Source: Selenomonadales bacterium 4137-cl (GTDB taxonomy: Bacteria; Bacillota; Negativicutes; Sporomusales; UBA7701). From it: 64,000 bases of DNA. Both the position numbers and the translations under genes were made by a program. Under the pieces are notes generated by a model. The model ran no database searches. It was not told the DNA's origin and saw nothing but the letters and a program-made list of their open reading frames with translations. This document shows, one piece after another, positions 57,939 to 64,000 of the stretch. Each line of letters starts with the position of its first letter. Position 1 is the stretch's first letter. Where the stretch lies: assembly GCA_032334055.1 (NCBI GenBank), contig JAUOZS010000001.1, forward strand, positions 2,020,501 to 2,084,500. The letters run 5' to 3'.

Positions 57939-58925
57939 GACTTTTTTCGGTTGATCAAACAGGAAGTCCCGGCCGAACACCCTGACCGTATAATAAAAGC
58001 CGATGGAAAATGGCAGGTACTCGGCGGCGATCCGCCAGGCTACGGCGAGGATGCCGACCGTGCCCGGCGGCAGGAGTTCTCCGAAGAGGATGACGAAGCC
58101 GCCTTCGGCGATGCCGGAACCGCCCGGGGTGGGGGCGAAGTAGAGCAGGATGTTGAGGAAGATCATGCGGCCCATGACGAGGGGCCAGTCGACCGTCGCC
58201 CCCAGGCCGAGGAAGAGTACGGGGACGACGGCGTAGAGGGCGAGCAGGCTGGCGGCCGATTCGGCAAACACCCTGAGCATGCCGAGGGGAGCGCTGAGCA
58301 GCAGGAAAACGGCGCCGCGGGTGTCGCGGTAGAGACCGAATATTTGGCGTCGACGGCTTCGCCCGACGCGGCGGGTGAGGCGCCGCAGCACCTTTAGGGA
58401 GAGCGGCGACCTCAGGAACCATACGCCGGCGGCGCTGGCCAGCACCATGGCGCCGCTTACGGCGATGAGAACCTGCGGCGGTATCCAGGGCAGCAGGCGG
58501 GGGTCGTAGGCAAAGACGAACGGTAGGCAGACGAAGAGGAACATGATGGACATGATGGTGCGAATAAAAACGACGACGGTGGCGCTGCCTGTGGGGACGC
58601 CGGCCTTCCGCAGGAACATGACCTGGGCCACCGCTCCGCCTGTCGCCCCCGGGGTAAGGAGGGCGGCGAAGTAGTTGCTGAATATAACCTGCACCGCCTG
58701 GGTCAGGGTTATCCGCTGGCCGGCGATGCGCACCAGGTGAAGCAGCCTCGTGCCGTCGAAGTACATGCCGACGACGAGGCACACGAGCACGGCGACGAGC
58801 GACCACGGACGGAAGGCGTCCATGTGGCTGAGGGTATCGATGCCGACGGTGAAATAGATTACGGCCGCCGATATGCCGGCAACGAGCAGGACGAGCAGGA
58901 TGAGACGCCGGTAGAATTTATTCAT
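57930..58925 (-). CDS. YbhN/LPG-synthase-TM-like membrane protein (UPF0104)
   Basis: 331 residues, about eight helices, of the lysylphosphatidylglycerol synthase transmembrane family without the catalytic domain. Conserved FSNYFAALLTPGATGGAVAQ and FAPTPGGSGIAEGGFVILFGELLP segments are visible. Members are linked to moving lipids or lipid-linked sugars across the membrane. Overlaps the deacetylase gene by four bases; context supports polyprenyl-sugar or glycolipid handling. Confidence 0.82.
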   Translation of the reverse strand: MNKFYRRLILLVLLVAGISAAVIYFTVGIDTLSHMDAFRPWSLVAVLVCLVVGMYFDGTRLLHLVRIAGQRITLTQAVQVIFSNYFAALLTPGATGGAVAQVMFLRKAGVPTGSATVVVFIRTIMSIMFLFVCLPFVFAYDPRLLPWIPPQVLIAVSGAMVLASAAGVWFLRSPLSLKVLRRLTRRVGRSRRRQIFGLYRDTRGAVFLLLSAPLGMLRVFAESAASLLALYAVVPVLFLGLGATVDWPLVMGRMIFLNILLYFAPTPGGSGIAEGGFVILFGELLPPGTVGILAVAWRIAAEYLPFSIGFYYTVRVFGRDFLFDQPKKVGR

Positions 58926-59773
58926 GGGCCGAGCTCCCGGAAGGAGATCAGGCGGATTCCGTTAGCCTCCAGGCGTCGCAGGGTTTCGTCGCCGGTAAGC
59001 GCGGCCAGTTCGTCCCGCCAGCGGTAGCCCCAGCCGTACAGAGCCCCCAGCGCCGCGTCGTCGTCGCCGGGATGGACCATTATTTCGCTGACGCCGTCCG
59101 AGAGCCGGTCAAGGATGGCGAGCAGATATTGCTGCCGCATGTTGCCGCCGGCGAGCATGCCGAAAAAATGGTCGGGAACGGCGATCCCGCGTCGCCTCGC
59201 TTTGCCGCGGGCCAGCGACGCCAGCGAGGAAAGGCCGAAGCGGCCGAGGAAGCGGCCGGCGGTGTACGGGTAGCCGCCGGAGAAAAAGCGAGGCTCGGCT
59301 GGGATGCGCAGGGCCTTGATGCCGAATTCCGCCGCCAGGTCGAGGACGATATCGATGATGCCGGGGAGGACGTGCAGGTGCTGGTGGCTGTCGAGGTGGG
59401 TTATCGCGATGCCGGCGGCGGCTGTTTTGGCGATCTGGGCGGTAAGCTCGGCGCGTATTTCGTCCCTGTTGACGCGGCCGCGCAGGTAGCGGGCCAGAAA
59501 AGCCGGGTACTGGCCGGGAAAGCGCCCGTCGCTGTCAACGAGGGTCGGGATGGCGGCGGGATCGGTTACCGGCCTCTCCCCCACCAGCGTCAGGTGTACG
59601 CCGATGCCGAGAGACGGATGGTTACCGGCCAGCAGGGCCGCATCGGCAAAGGCGGCAGCGCCGGGCATTATCGAGGTGCTGGTTATGCAGCCCCCGGTGT
59701 GGCCGGCGATGACGGCCCGGTTTACCGCCGGGTGGAGGCCGAAGTCGTCGGCGTTGACGATGAGCTGTTTCAT
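58922..59773 (-). CDS. YdjC/HpnK family deacetylase
   Basis: 283 residues. Metal-site motifs LIVNADDFGLHPAVN, ITHLDSHQHLHVLPG and EIMVHPGDDD match ChbG/YdjC and the hopanoid-associated HpnK branch. Differs from the chbG of the amino-sugar operon and sits in an envelope operon, so it probably deacetylates or deformylates a polyprenyl-linked sugar (ArnD-like role), which is inference. GGAAAGGG before ATG 59773. Confidence 0.82.
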   Translation of the reverse strand: MKQLIVNADDFGLHPAVNRAVIAGHTGGCITSTSIMPGAAAFADAALLAGNHPSLGIGVHLTLVGERPVTDPAAIPTLVDSDGRFPGQYPAFLARYLRGRVNRDEIRAELTAQIAKTAAAGIAITHLDSHQHLHVLPGIIDIVLDLAAEFGIKALRIPAEPRFFSGGYPYTAGRFLGRFGLSSLASLARGKARRRGIAVPDHFFGMLAGGNMRQQYLLAILDRLSDGVSEIMVHPGDDDAALGALYGWGYRWRDELAALTGDETLRRLEANGIRLISFRELGP

Positions 59774-59936
59774 AAGCGGACCCTTTCCTGTTGCGGTGAC
59801 GATACTAGTGTTTACCGACAGTGCAGATTTCTTCCCGGAGCGCCCCGGGCTTCGCATGCCCTTATTTTCCATGTATTCTTGCAGTCGGGCTGACAATACT
59901 AAATTTGTACCTAGTACATTACAAGGAGGTTACTCT

Positions 59937-60191
59937 GTGGACAAGAAGAATCAACAGTCCAAGTCTCAATTCGGCACGCTGACCGCCACCCAGGACGCCA
60001 ACAACGATTATGCTTCGTCGTCCGCATCCAAGGGCTCGGCCTCTAGCAGCATGATGAGCGGTGGATCGATGAGCGCCGGTACCCTGACCGCCCAGTACGA
60101 CGCCAACAACGATTACGGCGGCGGCAAGAGCGGCAATCAGAGCCAGTCGGGGCAGCAGAAGGTGAAAACTTCCGATAAGAATATCAAATAG
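59937..60191 (+). CDS. small hydrophilic protein with two GTLTA-DANNDY repeats
   Basis: 84 residues; GTG start at 59937 with a strong AAGGAGG. Two copies of a 13-residue unit: FGTLTATQDANNDY and AGTLTAQYDANNDY, joined by a Ser/Gly/Met linker. Very rich in Ser, Gln, Gly, Asn; no hydrophobic core. This architecture resembles gamma-type small acid-soluble spore proteins (tandem Q/G-rich repeats), but the sequence is not theirs. Unknown; a spore or stress protein is a guess. Followed by a terminator. Confidence 0.6.
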   Translation: MDKKNQQSKSQFGTLTATQDANNDYASSSASKGSASSSMMSGGSMSAGTLTAQYDANNDYGGGKSGNQSQSGQQKVKTSDKNIK

Positions 60192-60197
60192 CGCTTC

Positions 60198-60226
60198 AAA
60201 AGGGAGCCTGCGAAAGGCTCCCTTTC
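60198..60226. terminator. terminator between the repeat protein and the aminotransferase
   Basis: Stem AAAGGGAGCC/GGCTCCCTTT, loop TGCGAAA; T-rich flanks. Can serve both converging genes. Confidence 0.8.
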
Positions 60227-60236
60227 CTTTGCCTCG

Positions 60237-61418
60237 TCACATGTGTCTGGCCAGCAGGGCGCCCAGCCTGGCAATTCCGGAGGCGATCTCTTCTTCTCCG
60301 GTATTGGCGAAGCTGAGGCGGAAGGTGTTGTGACCGCCGCCGTCGGTATGGAAGGGCGTGCCCGGCACAAAGGCGACCTTGGCCTCGTCGATGGCCTTGG
60401 TAAGGAGGTCGCGCGCGTCGAGCCCCGGCGGCAGGGTGACCCAGATGAACATGCCGCCCTCCGGCTGCGTCCAGGAGACGTTGCCGGGGAAGTAGGCGGC
60501 CAGGGCGGCCAGCATGGCGTCGCGCTGGCGGCGGTATTGGCCGATGATGGTGGCAATGTGGGCGTCGAGGTCGGTGTCGGTGAGGAAACGGTGAAGGGCG
60601 CGCTGGGTGAGGGAGTTGGTGAGGATGTCGTTGAGCTGTTTGGCAGCCGTTACTTTAGCCGCGATTTCGGGGTGGGCGACGAACCAGCCCACGCGCAGGC
60701 CGGGAGCGATGACTTTGGAGAAGGTGCCGGTGTACATGGCCCAGTCGCTGTCGGCGAGGCTTTTGATCGGCGGGATGTCGGCACCGCCGAAACGGAGTTC
60801 GCCGTAGGGGTTGTCCTCCAGGAGAAGGATTTCGCGGCTGGCGGCAAGCTCGCCGAGGCGGCGGCGCCTTTCCAGGCTGAGGGTTATGCCGGTCGGGTTC
60901 TGGAAGGTGGGGTTGACGTAGATGAATTTCGGCCGCGCCTTTTTGAGCTGGCGCGCCAGAGCGTCGACGTCCATGCCGTCGTTGTCCATGGGCACGGGCA
61001 GGAAGCTGGCCTGATAGCTGCGGAAAGGCTGCAGGGCGGCGAGGTAAGCGGGGTTTTCGACGGCGATCAGGTCGCCGGGGTTGAGCAGCAGGCGGCCGAT
61101 AAAGTCGATGGCCTGCTGCGAGCCGCTGGTGATGACGATGTTTTCAGGTTTGCAGGCGATGCCGGAGCGTTCGAGGCGCTGGGCCAGCAGTTCGCGCAGC
61201 GGCGGGTAGCCTTCGGCGAGACTGTACTGGAGCGCCGCCCCGCCCTGTTCTTTGAGGACGGCGGCGTACGCGGCCGCCAGGCGGTCGACGGGGAAGGTTT
61301 TGGCTGACGGCAGGCCGCCGGCGAAGGAGATGACGTCGGTGCGCTGGGTTATTTTGAGCATCATTTTTACGGCAGGGTCTTCCATGGTGGCTACGCGGTC
61401 GGCCCAGTCGATTTTCAT
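60237..61418 (-). CDS. PLP-dependent aminotransferase (class I/II, LysN/2-aminoadipate type)
   Basis: 393 residues. Fold type I motifs: VISFAGGLPSAKTFPVD, VITSGSQQAIDFIGRLL, YVNPTFQNPTG, LLLEDNPYGELRFGG, and the PLP lysine in YTGTFSKVIAPGLRVGW. This set is typical of the LysN/Aro8-like and MocR-derived group that acts on broad amino acids (2-aminoadipate, aromatic or branched chain). No HTH domain. The methyltransferase gene upstream is 24 bases away. Confidence 0.88.
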   Translation of the reverse strand: MKIDWADRVATMEDPAVKMMLKITQRTDVISFAGGLPSAKTFPVDRLAAAYAAVLKEQGGAALQYSLAEGYPPLRELLAQRLERSGIACKPENIVITSGSQQAIDFIGRLLLNPGDLIAVENPAYLAALQPFRSYQASFLPVPMDNDGMDVDALARQLKKARPKFIYVNPTFQNPTGITLSLERRRRLGELAASREILLLEDNPYGELRFGGADIPPIKSLADSDWAMYTGTFSKVIAPGLRVGWFVAHPEIAAKVTAAKQLNDILTNSLTQRALHRFLTDTDLDAHIATIIGQYRRQRDAMLAALAAYFPGNVSWTQPEGGMFIWVTLPPGLDARDLLTKAIDEAKVAFVPGTPFHTDGGGHNTFRLSFANTGEEEIASGIARLGALLARHM

Positions 61419-61442
61419 GCGTATTCCTCCCGGGGTATATTT

Positions 61443-63410
61443 CTATAGCTTGCCCAAGAGCGGGCGACGGCGCGACCGGCGGGCCGTCAATCTGGTCTCG
61501 TATTCTTCGACGAGGTTTATCTCGGCGGGGGATAGTTCGTAGATTTTATAGACCATTTGGTTGAAAAGATCGTCCATGGCGGCGGAGCGGGCCTCGGCGC
61601 CGTTGTCGCCTTCTTTGCGGCGGCGGATGAGGGTGGCCATTATCCTGACGAGCTCGGGCGCGCGGGCGCTGGCCTCCGGATGAATCCTGACCGGCAGGAG
61701 TTCGAGGGTGTCGATGTCCGTCTGGGCCATCGACCGCCCGTATTCCATCGTAACGGCGTGGTAGTAGAAGGACATCAGCCTGGAATTCAAAAGCATCAGC
61801 AGGTAGTCGAGGGTTACGTCGCCGTCGGTGGCTACGAAGCTGTGAAGGTTGTTGAGGTGGTAGTAGCCGTTGTCGTCGATACAGGCGGTAAGGGTGTAAC
61901 CGGTCTGACGGACGAGGATTTTGCGGACGCCGACGACGGCGGGGTCCCAGCCGCCTTTATAAAGCCGCGCGGGGTCGATGTTGAGCCAGTGGCCCTCGTA
62001 GGTCAGTCCGTACCGTTCGACCTGGCTGCCGGAAACCAGCCCGCGTCGCCAGGTCTGGCCCGCACACTCCCGGCCGATTATGTCGCTTTGCTTGGAAACG
62101 GAGCGTACGCCGGTATGGCCTGATGCAAAATTTGCCAACGGTTCATTGCTATTATCTATTTTATCAATCAGGTTTTTGACCGTCAAATCGGAAAACAGAC
62201 GGAAGCGCTGGTGGGGAAGAGTGGCGAAATAGTTCTGAGGGTAGGAGCAGCCGGCTGCTTCCTGTTTGAGGTCGTCTTTGCTGTCGAAATGGTGGACGGT
62301 GACTGCCTGGCTTTCCCGGCCGGTGGGGTCGCTTTCACGCCGGAGGACGCAGATCGCCGACATGCCGACGGCGGCGTTTTTAAACACCGGCAGAGCGATG
62401 TGGACCATTGTTTCGATGGCGGTATGGTCCATAATGTAGCGGCGGATTTTCGAGTAGTAGCGGCCGAGGAGAAAGCTGTCGGGGAGAATGAACCCCAGCT
62501 TCCCCCCTTCCACAAGCATTTCGATGCCCCGCTCGAGGAAGAGGACGTAATAGCTTAGCTTGTATTCGGCCGAGGCGCTGAACGCGCGGCGCAGGTATGC
62601 TTCGTAGTCGCGGTCGAGGCGCTGCGCCCCCCGCAGACCGAAGGAGAGGTAGGGCGGGTTGCCGATGACATAGTCGTAGCGGGACGACCAGAAGGCCCGG
62701 TCGCCGCCGGCATCCCGCTCGGGCCGGCGGAGGCTGTCGCAGACGAGGATGTTGGGACGCAGGCCGCCGCAGGCCTGGGGCCTTTTGAGCAACAGACCGG
62801 CTGCCGCGGTTTCGGCCGCAAGTTCGTCGATGTCGGCGCCCCAAAGGTTATGGGTAACGATGTGCCGGTGGATTCCGTCGTCCGACCAGTCGTTGTCGGG
62901 AAACTGCTCCGCCAGGACGCCGCGGGCGGAGATATATTTGTCCCGGAGAAGATCGTAGGCGCGAAGGAGAAAGTTGCCGCAGCCGCAGGCCGGGTCAAGG
63001 ATTTTGACGTGCGGATCGGCGGTGATATCGGCGTTGGCGGCCGTTCGCGCAAGAATGAAGTCGATCACCTGGGGGGCTGTATAAAATAGACCCTGGGCCC
63101 GCCGCCCGAAGGCGAGCTTTTCGTACAGTTCGCCGAGCAGCCAGGCGTCGTGGGGCAGGGTGCACAGCCAGCGGGAGATTATGGCGTGAATGCGATCGGG
63201 TATTTCGGCATCGCCGGCAACCGGCGGGCCTAGGACGGCGTCGGTCAATGCCTGGGAACCGATCGCCCGGGCGGCGGCGTCTTCCGTAGTCGGGCTGCCG
63301 CCCAGCACGGCGACGAGCACGGTTAAGAGGCCCCTATCGGCTTGCCGGCCGTGGGCAGTCAACCAGGTTTTCACTTCTTGACATTCCGCCAGAAAGTGCT
63401 TCCAGTTCAT
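61443..63410 (-). CDS. DNA N6-adenine methyltransferase (Eco57I/TaqI-like)
   Basis: 655 residues. SAM motif I DPACGCGNF (139-147) and catalytic motif IV NPPY (251-254) identify a gamma-class adenine methylase. The helical region before motif I resembles type I/IIG methylases, and residues about 430-600 form a TaqI-like target-recognition region (GLTYEGHWLNIDP, VVGVRKILVRQTGY). No nuclease motif such as PD-(D/E)XK is obvious in the N-terminus, and no separate endonuclease is in the window. ATG at 63410 with GGGGAG upstream. Confidence 0.88.
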   Translation of the reverse strand: MNWKHFLAECQEVKTWLTAHGRQADRGLLTVLVAVLGGSPTTEDAAARAIGSQALTDAVLGPPVAGDAEIPDRIHAIISRWLCTLPHDAWLLGELYEKLAFGRRAQGLFYTAPQVIDFILARTAANADITADPHVKILDPACGCGNFLLRAYDLLRDKYISARGVLAEQFPDNDWSDDGIHRHIVTHNLWGADIDELAAETAAAGLLLKRPQACGGLRPNILVCDSLRRPERDAGGDRAFWSSRYDYVIGNPPYLSFGLRGAQRLDRDYEAYLRRAFSASAEYKLSYYVLFLERGIEMLVEGGKLGFILPDSFLLGRYYSKIRRYIMDHTAIETMVHIALPVFKNAAVGMSAICVLRRESDPTGRESQAVTVHHFDSKDDLKQEAAGCSYPQNYFATLPHQRFRLFSDLTVKNLIDKIDNSNEPLANFASGHTGVRSVSKQSDIIGRECAGQTWRRGLVSGSQVERYGLTYEGHWLNIDPARLYKGGWDPAVVGVRKILVRQTGYTLTACIDDNGYYHLNNLHSFVATDGDVTLDYLLMLLNSRLMSFYYHAVTMEYGRSMAQTDIDTLELLPVRIHPEASARAPELVRIMATLIRRRKEGDNGAEARSAAMDDLFNQMVYKIYELSPAEINLVEEYETRLTARRSRRRPLLGKL

Positions 63411-63488
63411 GCCCGCACTCCCCGTACCGTTTTTCCCGCTCCCGGTAATGTATATATGAAGGTCGTCGCTAACGTATAACGGTTGTGC

Positions 63489-63561
63489 GAGGCTGGTTAG
63501 AAAGTTCCAGATGCAAGGCGCTCTGAGGAGCAACGCAGCAGAGGACTTTATAACCGGCCTC
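63489..63561 (-). repeat. 3'-hairpin repeat copy 9 (after folE2)
   Basis: 73 bp minimal copy: arms GAGGCTGGTTA (63489-63499) and TAACCGGCCTC (63551-63561) pair with one G-T; core CCAGATGCAAGGCGCTCTGAGGAGCAACGC has no inner palindrome. It ends three bases from the folE2 stop. Confidence 0.8.
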
Positions 63562-63564
63562 CCC

Positions 63565-64000
63565 CTATTTGCCTATCGTCTCGATGTGGGCAGCGTAGGC
63601 GCTATGGTTATGTATCGACTCATAATTCTCGCACTCGACCTCGAACCAGGCCACCCCGTCCAGCGCCCGGAGCGCCAGGACCAGGTCGCGGAGGACATCT
63701 TCGACGAACTTGGGATTCTCATACGCCAGCTCGGTGAGATGCTTTTCGTCCTCGCGCTTGAGCAGCGAGAATACGGGGGCGCTGGCCTGGGCTTCCATGA
63801 GGGCGGCCAGATCTTCTATCCAGACGAAGCGCCCAGGCTGGAACCTGACCTTGACCCGCATTATGCCGCGCTGGTTATGGGCCCCGTAGGCCGAAATTTC
63901 CTTGCTGCAGGGGCACAGGGAGGTGAACGGAACGGTGAGACCGAGGACAAAGTCGAGGTGATTCCCCATCTCAAGGTTGCCCGCGAACAGGCAGTCATAG
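63565..64000 (-). CDS. folE2: GTP cyclohydrolase IB, C-terminal part (cut by window edge)
   Basis: About 145 visible C-terminal residues of FolE2 (COG1469), the metal-dependent GTP cyclohydrolase that starts folate or queuosine synthesis. Diagnostic TSLCPCSKEISAYGAHNQRG holds the catalytic/zinc cysteine, and the C-terminus has ENYESIHNHSAYA. The reading frame continues through CLFAGNLEMGNHLDF to the window end without a start. Confidence 0.92.
   Translation of the reverse strand, partial: YDCLFAGNLEMGNHLDFVLGLTVPFTSLCPCSKEISAYGAHNQRGIMRVKVRFQPGRFVWIEDLAALMEAQASAPVFSLLKREDEKHLTELAYENPKFVEDVLRDLVLALRALDGVAWFEVECENYESIHNHSAYAAHIETIGK

Noticed and set aside
5505..63561. Integron attC sites as an explanation of the hairpin repeats
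   Set aside because: They lie 3' of genes and have imperfect symmetry like attC, but the RYYYAAC/GTTRRRY ends are missing, genes between them form normal operons, and no integrase is present.

Overview
The window is about 64 kb of GC-rich chromosome from an anaerobic bacterium. It combines Firmicute traits (a complete oxygen-independent cobalamin pathway, rubrerythrin, a DacF-type carboxypeptidase and a PdaB-like deacetylase) with envelope genes usually seen in cells that have an outer membrane (ArnT-like GT39 glycosyltransferases, a YbhN-like membrane protein, HpnK/YdjC). This mix suggests a Negativicutes member of the Sporomusaceae type. That placement is inference. Most genes are on the minus strand.

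Layout. 1-5.3 kb: an MFS transporter (cut by the window edge), a GNAT acetyltransferase, 6-phosphofructokinase on the plus strand, a DUF389 membrane protein and an EamA transporter. 5.7-13.5 kb: a minus-strand amino-sugar/peptidoglycan recovery operon with a BadF-type kinase, MurQ, a lactose/chitobiose-type PTS (EIIB, EIIC, EIIA), a GH4 phospho-glycosidase, ChbG deacetylase, a dedicated HPr and the exo-muramidase NamZ. 13.8-15.8 kb: DacF, a polysaccharide deacetylase and a small protein. 15.97-17.05 kb: a split YeeE/YedE sulfur/selenium transporter on the plus strand. Its first half has an in-frame TGA exactly where the family has a conserved cysteine, followed by a SECIS-like hairpin, so it is a probable selenoprotein. 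17.2-23.9 kb: MmgE/PrpD protein, both subunits of methylmalonyl-CoA mutase, a succinate/acyl CoA-transferase with a well-formed sigma-54 promoter, and the sigma-54 activator that probably drives it. 24.07-40.4 kb: a nearly uninterrupted cobalamin operon (cbiD,E,T,L,F,G,H,J,X,C, cobA, cbiA, cobU, cbiP, cbiB, cobS, pduX, cobD, cobC) behind a cobalamin riboswitch. 40.7-43.5 kb: LutC and a LutB-LutA fusion (LdhH type) for lactate oxidation on the plus strand. 43.7-45.8 kb: small genes and rubrerythrin. 46-52.7 kb: a 2-oxoacid:ferredoxin oxidoreductase (korDABC) and a TAXI-type TRAP transporter with a DUF1850 protein. 53.2-59.8 kb: an envelope glycosylation operon. 59.9-64 kb: a small repeat protein, an aminotransferase, a DNA adenine methyltransferase and the end of FolE2.

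How it fits together: the cobalamin operon makes the cofactor of the adjacent methylmalonyl-CoA mutase. With the CoA-transferase, that enzyme would interconvert succinate and propionate metabolites, and the KOR and lactate modules fit the same organic-acid metabolism. The whole window is also seeded with nine copies of one hairpin repeat, each placed just 3' of a minus-strand stop codon. Each copy has outer arms that differ between loci but stay self-complementary within a locus.
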